A stretch of 64,000 nt of DNA, taken from the NCBI RefSeq assembly GCF_014679505.1, contig NZ_CP061474.1:124001-188000 (forward strand), in the 5' to 3' direction. Every line of letters starts with the position of its first letter. Position 1 is the first letter of the stretch. The notes under the pieces are model-generated. The model searched no databases, was not told where the DNA came from, and saw only the letters and a list, made by a program, of their open reading frames with translations. This stretch comes from Geobacillus sp. 46C-IIa. GTDB taxonomy: Bacteria; Bacillota; Bacilli; Bacillales; Anoxybacillaceae. The position numbers and the translations under genes were made by a program. Shown here in pieces: positions 17,914 through 26,669 of this stretch.

Positions 17914-18669
17914 TCACTGCCCACTCGGCCCGCGGTCAGTCTGCGCCGGCAGCAGCCGATACATTTCTTTCGCCAACCGCTCAAGCAAGTAGACGACCGG
18001 AAGCTGAGTGGTGACATCCGTCTGTCCGATCCGCTCCGGCGTGGTATAGTATGTCAAGTTGTAGTCCGAGATGTTCGCGAGCGTGCAATGTTTCCGATTG
18101 GTGATGCTGATGATCGTACTGCCGTTTTCCTTGAAGCGGTGCACTTGGGCGAGCGTATAGGACGTCTCTCCAGACACCGACAAGGCGATCACGGCGCAGT
18201 TGTGGAAATAATGGCCGTAAATCGGAAAAAACGGATCCTTGATGTAGACGGAAAACTTTTGAAACGCGGAAAAATAACGCGAGCCGTATTCGGCCAAAAT
18301 GCCCGAGCTGCCTGCTCCGACGAAAATGACGTGATCCGCCCGGGCGATCACAGCTGCCGCATCCAGAATGGTCCGCTCGTAATCGGCCGTCAGCGTCCGC
18401 TCGAAAAATTCCTTAAGCACCTCTTGACTGCTGATGATCGCGGTTCGTTTTGCCTCGCGCAAATACAGCTTCCATTTTGTCTTAAATTCGCTGAAGCCGT
18501 CGCAGCCGACCTTTTTGCAAAAGCGGAGCACAGTCGGCGGCGAGACATGGACGGCTTCGGCGAGCTCGCGGATGCGCATGTACGCGACTTCATGCGGATG
18601 TTTCATCACATAGTCGTAAATGGCGTAGTCGAGTTCGGAGAACTGAGCGATTTGTTCGGGAGTGAACAT
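17914..18669 (-). CDS. RpiR/MurR-family transcriptional regulator
   Basis: This 251-residue regulator has an N-terminal helix-turn-helix (VHVSPPTVLRFCKKVGCDGF, about residues 40-60) and a C-terminal SIS domain. The SIS domain includes HVIFVGAGSSGILAEYGSRY and ALSVSGETSYTLAQVHRF, and such domains bind phosphosugars. It lies between the GH1 and GH4 phospho-glycosidase genes, convergent with GH1 and divergent from GH4, so it most likely controls one or both in response to a sugar phosphate. The start ATG has GCGAGGTATCCCG upstream. The ligand is not deducible. Confidence 0.88.
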   Translation of the reverse strand: MFTPEQIAQFSELDYAIYDYVMKHPHEVAYMRIRELAEAVHVSPPTVLRFCKKVGCDGFSEFKTKWKLYLREAKRTAIISSQEVLKEFFERTLTADYERTILDAAAVIARADHVIFVGAGSSGILAEYGSRYFSAFQKFSVYIKDPFFPIYGHYFHNCAVIALSVSGETSYTLAQVHRFKENGSTIISITNRKHCTLANISDYNLTYYTTPERIGQTDVTTQLPVVYLLERLAKEMYRLLPAQTDRGPSGQ

Positions 18670-18793
18670 CGGGATACCTCGCTTTCATGGGACGGAACAT
18701 GCGATAGCCGGGAAAGGATGGCGCTTTCAAGCCCACTGGTTGATTCCTACATTGATTATACCATGCCCAACTGGGCGAAAGGGGAAGAGGAGT
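18670..18793. promoter_or_regulatory. Divergent control region between rpiR-like and GH4 genes
   Basis: This 124-bp spacer must hold both divergent promoters. A GCCCA/TGGGC dyad (near 18767-18778) and the -10-like TGATTATAC lie just upstream of the GH4 ribosome site. No convincing -35 box is visible. Confidence 0.35.
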
Positions 18794-20137
18794 ATGGGGA
18801 AACGATTGAAAATGGCGACGATCGGCGGCGGGTCAAGCTACACGCCGGAATTGGTCGAAGGGTTGATTAAGCGTTATCACGAACTGCCGGTCGGGGAACT
18901 GTGGCTTGTCGATATTCCGGAAGGCAAAGAAAAACTCGAAATCGTCGGCGCCCTTGCCAAACGGATGGTCGAAAAAGCCGGCGTGCCGATCGAGATTCAT
19001 TTGACTTTGGATCGCCGTCGGGCGCTAGAAGGAGCTGATTTTGTCACGACGCAGTTTCGCGTCGGCGGCCTAGAGGCGCGGGCGAAAGATGAGCGCATCC
19101 CGCTCCAATACGGGGTGATCGGCCAAGAGACAAACGGTCCGGGCGGATTGTTTAAAGGGTTGCGCACCATTCCGGTCATTTTGGACATTATTCGCGATAT
19201 GGAAGAGCTTTGCCCCGATGCATGGCTGATCAACTTCACAAACCCGGCCGGGATGGTGACGGAAGCCGTCTTGCGCTACACGAAGCAGGAAAAAGTCGTC
19301 GGTTTGTGCAACGTGCCGATCGGCATGCGCATGGGTGTCGCCAAGCTGCTTGGCGTTGATGCCGACCGCGTGCACATCGATTTTGCCGGCTTGAACCATA
19401 TGGTGTTTGGCTTGCACGTCTATCTGGACGGCGTCCAGGTGACGGAAAAGGTGATCGACCTCCTTGCCCATCCGGATCGTTCCGGTGTGACGATGAAAAA
19501 TATCGTCGACCTTGGCTGGGAGCCGGATTTCCTAAAAGGGCTGAAAGTGCTGCCATGCCCGTACCACCGGTATTACTACCAAACAGACAAAATGCTCGCC
19601 GAGGAACTGGAAACGGCGAAAACGAAAGGAACGCGCGCCGAAGTCGTCCAACAGCTCGAAAAAGAGCTGTTTGAGCTGTACAAAGACCCGAACTTGGCCA
19701 TCAAGCCGCCGCAGCTCGAACAGCGCGGTGGGGCGTACTACAGCGACGCCGCCTGCAGCTTGATCAGCTCGATTTACAACGACAAGCGCGACATTCAGCC
19801 GATCAACACGCGAAACAACGGCGCCATTGCGAGCATTCCGCCGGAATCGGCTGTTGAGGTCAACTGTGTCATCACAAAAGATGGGCCGAAACCGATCGCT
19901 GTCGGCGACTTGCCGGTCGCGGTGCGCGGCCTCGTCCAGCAAATCAAGTCGTTCGAGCGCGTCGCGGCCGAAGCGGCGGTCACCGGCGACTACCAAACGG
20001 CGCTCGTCGCCATGACGATCAACCCGCTTGTGCCGTCTGACACCATCGCCAAACAAATTTTGGACGAAATGCTTGAAGCGCATAAAGAATACTTGCCGCA
20101 GTTTTTTAAGCAGACAAAAGCAGCGGCCGGGCGCTAA
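18794..20137 (+). CDS. GH4 6-phospho-beta-glucosidase (LicH/CelF type)
   Basis: This 447-residue enzyme belongs to glycosidase family 4, which uses NAD+ and Mn2+ in a redox-elimination mechanism. The N-terminal dinucleotide motif is MATIGGGSSYTPELVEG. GQETNGPGGLFKGLRTIPV, INFTNPAGMVTEA, the metal-ligand Cys in VGLCNVPIG and the His in AGLNHM follow in family order. It should cleave cellobiose 6-phosphate-like substrates. The start is the ATG after GGGGAAGAGG; a longer frame upstream overlaps the divergent regulator and has no ribosome site. It is controlled from the spacer shared with the RpiR gene and ends at a strong terminator. Confidence 0.92.
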   Translation: MGKRLKMATIGGGSSYTPELVEGLIKRYHELPVGELWLVDIPEGKEKLEIVGALAKRMVEKAGVPIEIHLTLDRRRALEGADFVTTQFRVGGLEARAKDERIPLQYGVIGQETNGPGGLFKGLRTIPVILDIIRDMEELCPDAWLINFTNPAGMVTEAVLRYTKQEKVVGLCNVPIGMRMGVAKLLGVDADRVHIDFAGLNHMVFGLHVYLDGVQVTEKVIDLLAHPDRSGVTMKNIVDLGWEPDFLKGLKVLPCPYHRYYYQTDKMLAEELETAKTKGTRAEVVQQLEKELFELYKDPNLAIKPPQLEQRGGAYYSDAACSLISSIYNDKRDIQPINTRNNGAIASIPPESAVEVNCVITKDGPKPIAVGDLPVAVRGLVQQIKSFERVAAEAAVTGDYQTALVAMTINPLVPSDTIAKQILDEMLEAHKEYLPQFFKQTKAAAGR

Positions 20138-20162
20138 ACGGCCGCTTGGAAAACGATTGACA

Positions 20163-20190
20163 AAGCCGCCTGTCGCCGAGGCGGCTTTTT
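20163..20190 (+). terminator. Terminator of the GH4 gene
   Basis: AAGCCGCC and GGCGGCTT form a perfect 8-bp stem with a 9-nt loop, followed by a T-run. Confidence 0.85.
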
Positions 20191-20353
20191 CATTTCATCG
20201 TGAAAAGCCGCACAACACAAGGGCTTTCTTCCCATTCACGTTCCTCTTATTTTAGACAAAATCAATGCTTTTCACCAGCCTTTTCGGCAGGATTTTGCCC
20301 AAGGCGCGGCGAAGAAAAATAAAGGAAGTTCAAATATCACAAGGAGGGAGACC

Positions 20354-21196
20354 GTGTCCGAAACGCGAATCGATCACGACCGGCTGTTTAAGGAGTTGTT
20401 GTCGACGTTTTTTGAAGAGTTTTTGCTTCTGTTTTTCCCGCACGTGTATGAACAAGTCGACTTCCGCCACATCTCCTTTTTGTCCGAAGAAGTGTTTACG
20501 GATGTGGCAGCCGGCGAAAAGCACCGTGTGGATCTATTGGTGGAAACGAAGTTGAAGGGGGAAGACGGGCTGATCATCGTCCATATCGAACACCAAAGCT
20601 ACACGCAGCCGGCGTTTCCCGAGCGCATGTTTCTTTATATCAGCCGTTTGTTTCAAAAATACCGCCGCCGCATTCTGCCCATTGCCATCTTCAGCTATGA
20701 CGCCATCCGCGATGAACCGTCCTCGTTCACCATCAAGTTTCCGTTCCTAACCGTTGTCGATTTCCGCTTTCTTACCGTTGAACTGCGCAAGTTGCCATGG
20801 CGCGAGTACATTCGCCGCGACAACCCGGTCGCGGCCGCTCTGTTAAGCAAAATGGGGTATAATGAAAGTGAAAGAGTGGCAGTGAAAAGAGAATTTTTGC
20901 GCATGCTCGTCCGCTTGGAGCTTGATGAAGCGAAACAGCGGCTGTTGTTTGGCTTTTTCGAGACGTATTTGCGGTTGTCCGAACAAGAGGAACTCGAATT
21001 GCGAAACGAGGTGAACGAAATGGAAACGAAGGAAGCGAAAAAAGTGAACGATCTCCTGATCTCCTACGAGCGGCGGGGAATGGAAAAAGGAAAAATGGAT
21101 GTGGCCAAGCAGATGTTGGCGAAAGGGTATGACGTGCCAACGATTTGTGAGTTGACCGGACTGCCAGTGGAGGCGGTGGAAAAGTTGAAAGAGTAA
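20354..21196 (+). CDS. Rpn-family (PD-(D/E)XK) recombination-promoting nuclease/putative transposase
   Basis: This 280-residue protein starts at a GTG after AAGGAGGGAGACC. The N-terminal half carries the Rpn/YhgA-like nuclease fold. DHDRLFKELLSTFFEEFLLL is the usual opening, HRVDLLVETKL gives the catalytic Asp, and IIVHIEHQSY gives the Glu-x-Gln of the PD-(D/E)XK core. The C-terminal part is charged and helical, ending in a degenerate repeat (AKQMLAKGYDVPTICELTGL) common to these proteins. Family members promote RecA-independent recombination and are often carried on mobile DNA. It is monocistronic with a strong terminator and sits beside the structured-RNA element. Confidence 0.85.
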   Translation: MSETRIDHDRLFKELLSTFFEEFLLLFFPHVYEQVDFRHISFLSEEVFTDVAAGEKHRVDLLVETKLKGEDGLIIVHIEHQSYTQPAFPERMFLYISRLFQKYRRRILPIAIFSYDAIRDEPSSFTIKFPFLTVVDFRFLTVELRKLPWREYIRRDNPVAAALLSKMGYNESERVAVKREFLRMLVRLELDEAKQRLLFGFFETYLRLSEQEELELRNEVNEMETKEAKKVNDLLISYERRGMEKGKMDVAKQMLAKGYDVPTICELTGLPVEAVEKLKE

Positions 21197-21208
21197 AAAA
21201 TGGGGGGA

Positions 21209-21256
21209 CGCCGTTCCAATGCAGCCAATCTGTTTCGGAACGGCGTTTTTTTTTTG
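21209..21256 (+). terminator. Terminator of the Rpn gene
   Basis: ACGCCGTTCC (21209-21218) pairs perfectly with GGAACGGCGT (21238-21247), followed by ten T. Confidence 0.9.
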
Positions 21257-21336
21257 CTCGCTCTGCACTTGATGATGGACATGGCCATCGCCGCATGGCG
21301 AATGATGACGGCCAGACTGACCCCTATTTGTATTTC

Positions 21337-21563
21337 ATATAGATGCAATTTGAAGATTGACCATTTGCAGCTTTTATCGACTGTCGGGCGACCGAACAAC
21401 GCCGCTTCCAGACCCATAGATGGGTCTGTGAAGCAGGTGGTTGTTCGGTCTTCCGTCACGCCTTGGCGTGACGGGGCAAGCCTTTGGCTTGCCTTCGATA
21501 GTCGAAAATGGACAAACCGCTTTTCCGTCAAGGATCTGTTCACCTTCTTCGTTGCATCTATAT
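21337..21563 (+). ncRNA. Structured RNA candidate: nested multi-branch fold
   Basis: Base pairing closes in nested order. P0 is 21337-21348 with 21552-21563 (12 bp, perfect). An inner helix is 21357-21366 with 21506-21515 (one mismatch). P1 is 21377-21386 with 21496-21505 (one G-U). Inside P1 are three arms: P2, 21390-21400 with 21440-21450 (11 bp perfect, capped by AGACCCAT/TGGGTCT); P3, 21453-21462 with 21465-21474 (10 bp perfect); and P4, 21475-21482 with 21486-21493 (8 bp perfect). This ordered four-way junction is unlikely by chance. No open frame crosses it. It lies between a strong terminator and the sugar-binding sensor gene. The fold is symmetric enough that strand is uncertain. Leader RNA, mobile-element RNA or retron-like RNA are all possible. 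Confidence 0.6.
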
Positions 21564-21710
21564 CTATACAGCTTTTGCTGTCATCGAGAAGCAGAGAAGA
21601 GCGATGTGCGGCCGCGGCAGGCGGGAAGAAAGGAGAGACACGGCATCCATTTTCTTTTGTCTAGGCTAGCGCCCCGACGTTCGTGTACAATGGCGGTAGG
21701 AGGGATCAAG

Positions 21711-22724
21711 ATGCGCGATTGGTGGAAACGGCTGTTTTACGGGGGCGGCATCGCCGCGCTGCTTGCAAGCGCTTCCTTCACTGCCTATTGCGCTTGGAAC
21801 GTGTATGCGTATCCGAAATCAGAGAAGGAACGGGTTCCGGAAAAAACAAAAGAGGCATATCATTTCGTGCTCGTGCCCGAGGAACTCGATAATGATTACT
21901 GGCGGCTCGTGGAAAAAGGAGCGAAAGCGGCGGCGAAAGAACTGGGGGTTGACCTCGAGTATATCGGCCCACGGCAGGCGAATATCGATGAGCACTTGCG
22001 CATTTTGAAAAAAGCGGCGGCGGCGAAAGTCGATGGGATCATCACCCAAGGGTTGACGGAAGAGGAATTTGTGCCGGTGATTAATGAAATCGCCGACAAG
22101 AATATTCCTGTGGTGACCATCGATACGGATGCTCCGACGAGCCGGCGTGCGGCCTATGTCGGCACGGACAACTACTACGCCGGGTTTATCGCCGGGCGGG
22201 CGCTCGCTGAGGATATGCACGGAGAGGCAACGGTCGCCATCATTACCGGCAGTTTGACGGCCGCACATCAGCAACTGCGTGTTCGCGGGTTTCAAGATGC
22301 GGTAAAACAAGAAAAAGGAATCCGCATCGTCGCCATCGAGGAGTCGCACATTACACGCGTACAAGCAGCCGAAAAAGCGTACACCATTTTGAAAAAACAC
22401 CCGGACGTGAACGCCTTTTACGGCACGAGTGCCCTTGATGCGATCGGTATTGCCAAAGTGGTCGAACAGTTTCACCGCGAGCGGGAAACATATATTATCG
22501 GCTTTGACACGCTGCCGGAGACGATTGAGTATTTGCAAAAAGGGACGATTGAAGCCACGGTCGTCCAAGAACCGTATGAAATGGGATACCGGGCGGTGAA
22601 ACTGATGGCTGAGATCGTCGCTGGCCATGACGTGCTGGCTGTGACGAACACAGAGACGAAAGTCATTCGAAAAGAAGATTTGCCGCTGCGCCCGGCGCGC
22701 AATTATGAAGTCAAGACACCATAA
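21711..22724 (+). CDS. Membrane-anchored sugar-binding sensor protein (Peripla_BP_4)
   Basis: This 337-residue protein has an N-terminal hydrophobic anchor (LFYGGGIAALLASASFTAYC) and a periplasmic-binding-protein domain of the ribose/galactose type. Visible blocks are FVLVPEELDNDYWRLVEKGA, VDGIITQGLTEEEF, IPVVTIDTDAP, YVGTDNYYAGFIAGRALAED and FYGTSALDAIGIAK. There is no lipobox, so it stays tethered by its transmembrane helix. Followed by a YesM-type kinase and YesN-type regulator, it resembles the AraP-AraS-AraT layout of G. stearothermophilus. Its probable role is to present extracellular sugar to the kinase rather than to transport it. The start has GGTAGGAGGGATCAAG upstream. Confidence 0.87.
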   Translation: MRDWWKRLFYGGGIAALLASASFTAYCAWNVYAYPKSEKERVPEKTKEAYHFVLVPEELDNDYWRLVEKGAKAAAKELGVDLEYIGPRQANIDEHLRILKKAAAAKVDGIITQGLTEEEFVPVINEIADKNIPVVTIDTDAPTSRRAAYVGTDNYYAGFIAGRALAEDMHGEATVAIITGSLTAAHQQLRVRGFQDAVKQEKGIRIVAIEESHITRVQAAEKAYTILKKHPDVNAFYGTSALDAIGIAKVVEQFHRERETYIIGFDTLPETIEYLQKGTIEATVVQEPYEMGYRAVKLMAEIVAGHDVLAVTNTETKVIRKEDLPLRPARNYEVKTP

Positions 22725-23071
22725 CGTTGGCATTTGCAGCTCCTATAGAAAACGAGTAAAAAAGTGTTTTTCTTGATCGTTCCTTGTGTGCAAAGAGGAG
22801 TCAATGCGACTCTGATTTGGGAAACAGCACGTTCTATTCGAACAACAGCTTGGCAGGGTGAACGGAAAGCGGCGGAAGATGGGGGAGCGCCGTCAAAACG
22901 GTGGGGTGTGCGATGAAAATATGGATGGCTGTCGCATTCAAGTACGCCCATTTGAACGCGGCGGCGCCTTCATCGGTTCGATCAGCTTGACGTTGGAATC
23001 CGTTTTAGCTTGAAACGGCACGGGGATGGTGCAGACAACAAAGCGCTGGGGACAGCGGGGGGAAAGCCAGG
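22725..23071 (+). other. Gap between sensor protein and kinase genes
   Basis: No gene is convincing in these 347 bases, although one plus-strand frame is open for about 50 codons without a ribosome site. There is no terminator, so read-through from the binding-protein gene into the kinase gene is possible. Confidence 0.35.
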
Positions 23072-24541
23072 ATGAACATCCGCACGAAGATGCTGCTTTG
23101 TTTTACCGTTTTTTTGCTTTTGTTAAATGGAGCGGTGTTTCTTTTGTACCAAACGAGCGAAGAGATGATGAGCGATTACGATCGCCGGATGCGCCGCTTG
23201 TTGTTGCTAAATGAAGTGTCGCAACGGACGAACCGGTTGATGGAACACCTTAATGCGTACGTGTCGGAAAAAGAGGGGCGATACGCGCGCGCCTATGAGC
23301 AGGAATTCCGCTGGTTGCAGCAACATCGCCGCCAAGTTGGCGCCATCTTGCCGATCTTGTCCGACCGGTTGGCGGCAGAAAACTATGAACATATGATTGA
23401 AAGTTTGTTAGAGGAAGCGGCGCTCACGGTCTATCATTTTCAGTCTGGAAATATTGGTTTGTACTCATCCCATCTGCATGAAACGATGAATATCGCCTTA
23501 TTTTTGCAAGAAGAAACGTTAAACTTCATCGACGATGAGTTAACGGCTTATCAACAGCGGTATGATGAAGTCGAGCGGCGCAACCGCTATTTCCGGTATA
23601 TGGGGATGGGTCTGTTTGCGACAACACTCTGCCTCGGTGTGCTGCTCGCTGTGTTTTTCTCTGGCAGTTTGACGAAGCCGATCATCCACCTCGCGCATGC
23701 AGCTCGGGCAATCGGTGCCGGACGGCTCGATGGACCGGATGTGAGGCCGACAACGAACGACGAACTGCGGCTGCTTACGATCACATTTAATGATATGCGC
23801 CGCAATTTAAGGCAGCTGATCGAAGAAATGAAACAAAAAGCGGAGCTTGACCGGCTCGTGAAAGAACTTGAACTGAAAAGTTTGCAAAGCCAGATCAATC
23901 CGCACTTTTTGTTTAATACGCTCAACACCGTTTCCAAGATGGCGTATTTAGAAGAGGCTGAGCAAACATCAAGGCTCATCGAAGCAGTGGCGGCGATTTT
24001 GCGTTACAACTTAGGGGACTTGCAGCGGACGGTGGCACTTGCTGAGGAGGTATGCATCGCTCGCGAATATTTCTTCATCCAACAAACGCGCTTTTTTGAT
24101 CGGATTAAGTTTTCCATTGAGGCGGAATCGGCCTGCCTTGATCAACGGCTTCCGCCGCTTACATTGCAGCCACTGATTGAAAATGCATTCATTCATGGCA
24201 TCGAATCGTACGAACGGGGAGCCGAATTGACCGTATCCATTTGTGAAAAACATAATCGGGTCGTCATCGAAGTGAAGGACAATGGCGTCGGCATGGACGA
24301 GCGGATGAAAGCGGAACTCGAGGCGTTTATTCGCGGCGAAGAGACGTCGGCGCGCCGTGAGCAAGGGCGCGGCCATTCGACCGGCATCGGTCTGCGCAAT
24401 GTCATCCGTCGGCTGCAATTGTTTTACGGAGTGACGGACGTGGCGGAAATTGAATCAGCGCCGGAAAAGGGGACAACCATTCGGTTATTATTGCCGCGAT
24501 GGCAAGGAGGGATGAGCAGTGAAAGTGGCGATCGTGGATGA
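23072..24541 (+). CDS. YesM/LytS-type sensor histidine kinase
   Basis: This 489-residue membrane kinase has a first transmembrane helix at residues 8-28 ([19 protein letters not shown]), an extracellular helical region to about residue 175 and a second helix ([19 protein letters not shown]). A HAMP domain follows ([20 protein letters not shown]). The His_kinase motif [20 protein letters not shown] carries the phosphorylated His near residue 279, and the ATPase domain has [10 protein letters not shown] and [13 protein letters not shown]. The extracellular region could contact the tethered binding protein upstream. Its gene overlaps that of the response regulator by 23 nt, so the two are co-translated. 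Confidence 0.92.
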   Translation: MNIRTKMLLCFTVFLLLLNGAVFLLYQTSEEMMSDYDRRMRRLLLLNEVSQRTNRLMEHLNAYVSEKEGRYARAYEQEFRWLQQHRRQVGAILPILSDRLAAENYEHMIESLLEEAALTVYHFQSGNIGLYSSHLHETMNIALFLQEETLNFIDDELTAYQQRYDEVERRNRYFRYMGMGLFATTLCLGVLLAVFFSGSLTKPIIHLAHAARAIGAGRLDGPDVRPTTNDELRLLTITFNDMRRNLRQLIEEMKQKAELDRLVKELELKSLQSQINPHFLFNTLNTVSKMAYLEEAEQTSRLIEAVAAILRYNLGDLQRTVALAEEVCIAREYFFIQQTRFFDRIKFSIEAESACLDQRLPPLTLQPLIENAFIHGIESYERGAELTVSICEKHNRVVIEVKDNGVGMDERMKAELEAFIRGEETSARREQGRGHSTGIGLRNVIRRLQLFYGVTDVAEIESAPEKGTTIRLLLPRWQGGMSSESGDRG

Positions 24542-26060
24542 TGAAGCGCTCGAACGGAAAGCGTTGCGCAAAATGATCGGCAGCCATCTCCCGCATGCTG
24601 AAGTCATAGCGGAAGGCGCCAACGGGCGTGAGGCCGTTGAGATTGCCAAACAATATCGCCCCGATGTGATGCTCATTGACATTAAAATGCCTGGCCTCGA
24701 CGGGCTCGGGGCGATCGAAGCGATCCGTCAGTTCGATTTGGACATTTCTTTTATCATCGTTTCTGCCTTTGATTTGTTTGACTATGCTAGGCAAGCCATG
24801 CGCTTTGGTGTGAAGGAATATTTAGTAAAGCCAAGCCGAAAGGAGGACGTCATCTCCGCACTGCAGCGGGTGAGCGAGGAAGCGGCAGCCAAGCGGCAAG
24901 CGGAAGAGCAGCACCGTCAGCTGGCAGAACGATTTCACCGTTTGCAGACGCTCGTTGAAAAAGAATGGTTGTCCGTATTGATGATCGAGGATGTGCCGGC
25001 AGATGAGTGGAAACGGTGGGAGGAGTTGCTCCCATTTTCCGTCGTTTCAGGGATGTTTCTCGTCATTCAGTTTCCTGCTGGCAACCGGGCGGAAGAATGG
25101 AAGCGATGGGTGGAGGAACGGCTCAGCGAACAGACGCCTGTTCGCTATATGACGGGCTGGATGGCGAACGGACGCTTGCCGGTGCTGTTGTTCCAAAGCG
25201 ATCATGATGCTGCGATCGCCTGGCGGCCGGCTGCACAGTCGTTGGCGCTCGAACTGGTCAGCCAGTTCGCCCTTCGCTATAATGATACGCTTTATATCGG
25301 GCTTGGCTCCCCGGTTTTGCACCTTCATGAGTTACGGTCATCGTATTACGAGGCGCTGTCGGCTGTCCATTATTATGCTAAACGCCAAAAAGCGCGGGTT
25401 GGGTTTTTGCCTGCGGAAGCGATGCGTCCGGAAAGGGAAGCCGAGCAGGAAAAACAGTTGCTTGAGGCGGTGCGCCTTGGTGACAGCGAACAAGCACGAA
25501 TGCTCAGCTTCGCTTATGTCGATGAGCTTCTCTCTTCCTATTCTCTCTCGGCGGCATGGCGTAAGATGGATGAGCTGTTCGTTTCGCTTGCCCGTTTTCT
25601 TGCTGAGCTAGGTGTTCGTTATGAACGAACTTCTTCGTTTTCCTCCTGCGGTTCAGAGGAGGAATTGAGACGAGCGATGGTTGATGAGCTTGACCGCATC
25701 GTCATACAGGTGGAAGTATGGCGCCAGCAGCAAGCCCACGGCAAAATCGGCAAGGCGAAGGACTACATTGACCGCCATTATGCCGAGCCGCTGACGCTTG
25801 AAGAGGTGGCCGAACACGTTGGGATGAGCCCGCATTACTTCAGCAAACTGTTCAAAGAGCAGTTTGGCATCACGTTTATCGATTACGTGACGAACGTGCG
25901 CATCGAGCGGGCCAAAGAAGCGCTCGTTCGCACCGATTGCAGTTTAAAAGAAATTTGTTTTTCCGTTGGCTACAATGACCCAAACTATTTCAGCCGCGTG
26001 TTTAAAAAACAAACGGGCTGGTCGCCGAGTGAATACCGGAAAAAACTGCAGAGGCGGTAG
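24519..26060 (+). CDS. YesN-type AraC-family response regulator
   Basis: This 513-residue protein has an N-terminal receiver domain ([17 protein letters not shown], phospho-acceptor Asp54 in MLIDIKMPG, and [11 protein letters not shown]). A ~270-residue middle region follows, then a C-terminal pair of AraC helix-turn-helices ([20 protein letters not shown] and [20 protein letters not shown]). It starts with GTG after AAGGAGGGATGAGCA, inside the kinase gene. It is the partner of the kinase and the likely activator of the ABC importer genes downstream. A strong terminator follows. Confidence 0.93.
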   Translation: MKVAIVDDEALERKALRKMIGSHLPHAEVIAEGANGREAVEIAKQYRPDVMLIDIKMPGLDGLGAIEAIRQFDLDISFIIVSAFDLFDYARQAMRFGVKEYLVKPSRKEDVISALQRVSEEAAAKRQAEEQHRQLAERFHRLQTLVEKEWLSVLMIEDVPADEWKRWEELLPFSVVSGMFLVIQFPAGNRAEEWKRWVEERLSEQTPVRYMTGWMANGRLPVLLFQSDHDAAIAWRPAAQSLALELVSQFALRYNDTLYIGLGSPVLHLHELRSSYYEALSAVHYYAKRQKARVGFLPAEAMRPEREAEQEKQLLEAVRLGDSEQARMLSFAYVDELLSSYSLSAAWRKMDELFVSLARFLAELGVRYERTSSFSSCGSEEELRRAMVDELDRIVIQVEVWRQQQAHGKIGKAKDYIDRHYAEPLTLEEVAEHVGMSPHYFSKLFKEQFGITFIDYVTNVRIERAKEALVRTDCSLKEICFSVGYNDPNYFSRVFKKQTGWSPSEYRKKLQRR

Positions 26061-26095
26061 CCGGTGCAGCCTCGCCTACATCGAGAAACCTATGG

Positions 26096-26123
26096 GCCTG
26101 CCCTGAATTGGGCGGGCTTTTTT
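26096..26123 (+). terminator. Terminator of the two-component operon
   Basis: GCCTGCCC and GGGCGGGC form an 8-bp stem (one G-T pair) with a 6-nt loop, followed by six T. Confidence 0.85.
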
Positions 26124-26257
26124 AGTGTTGTGCGCCCGCTCTCCCGTTGAGGGGGCAAACGGCTTGAAAAGAAGGGAGGCCGATGAGGCAGCTGCCGTGA
26201 CTTGTCAATGATCCACCACTTACATTCTACTATTGAAACAGAGCGTTCCTGCGTGAA

Positions 26258-26396
26258 TATAGAAGGCCGGTGAAAAACGGCTGTCACGAGCAAATCAGCG
26301 GCATTTTGCTAAAAAAGAAAGCTGATCCCGCAAGGTTTTTCTAATTGAGAAACAGCTGGAACTAGCAGTATTTTGCACGAAATCACCAGCCCTATA
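26258..26396 (+). repeat. Interspersed inverted-repeat element, copy A
   Basis: The left end TATAGAAGGCCGGTGAAAAA and the right end (GCACGAAATCACCAGCCC, then TATA) are inverted versions of the CTAGAAGG-CTGGTGA terminus. The interior has CGCAAGGTTTTTCTAATTGA followed by GAAACAGCTGG, which also occurs in copies B1-B3. It has no coding capacity. Confidence 0.75.
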
Positions 26397-26456
26397 GATA
26401 GAAGACGGTTGAACATCAGCTGTTTGCCTTCCAGCGATTTTGAGAAACATCGGGGG

Positions 26457-26487
26457 CATGGAGTTTCTCCAATGGAGAAACTCCATG
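26457..26487. repeat. Perfect 14-bp hairpin with 3-nt loop
   Basis: CATGGAGTTTCTCC (26457-26470) and GGAGAAACTCCATG (26474-26487) are perfectly complementary. No T-run follows. It may be an operator for the ABC operon or part of a repeat. Confidence 0.65.
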
Positions 26488-26617
26488 ATTCATCCTCATT
26501 TTCCGTTGCCTCACCCGTCTCATCGACAAACCGCTTTTCGTTTTTGCTCCACAACAAAAAAGTGAAGAAAAACGCAAAAAAGTGAAGAAATCGAGTCGGA
26601 ATCAGAGGAGTGGTGCA

Positions 26618-26626
26618 TGATACAAT
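26618..26626 (+). promoter_or_regulatory. Extended -10 promoter of the ABC importer operon
   Basis: TGATACAAT is an extended -10 box (TG, one base, TACAAT). There is no good -35, as expected for a promoter that needs an activator such as the YesN-type regulator. Confidence 0.5.
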
Positions 26627-26632
26627 CATCGT

Positions 26633-26646
26633 TGAAAGGGTTTTCA
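26633..26646 (+). promoter_or_regulatory. cre site (CcpA box) over the ABC operon start
   Basis: TGAAAGGGTTTTCA matches the cre consensus at 13 of 14 positions. It lies 7 bp downstream of the -10 box, so CcpA binding would block transcription when preferred carbon sources are present. Confidence 0.6.
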
Positions 26647-26669
26647 AAAGAGAATAAAGGGGGAGGAAC

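Larger units (their letters stand above)
26124..26669. other. Regulatory gap before the ABC importer
   Basis: No gene is present. It holds interspersed repeat A (26258-26396), a perfect 14-bp hairpin (26457-26487), an AC-rich direct repeat (AAAAAAGTGAAGAAA twice near 26558-26590), an extended -10 promoter (26618-26626) and a cre site (26633-26646). Confidence 0.55.

Noticed and set aside
21337..21563. Group IIC intron inserted after a terminator
   Set aside because: The position after a terminator fits, but the element is only 227 bp and no domain V hairpin or reverse transcriptase was found.
21441..21710. Longer N-terminus for the sugar sensor protein
   Set aside because: The upstream frame runs through the structured-RNA element and has no ribosome site; the ATG at 21711 has a strong one and gives a sensible membrane anchor.
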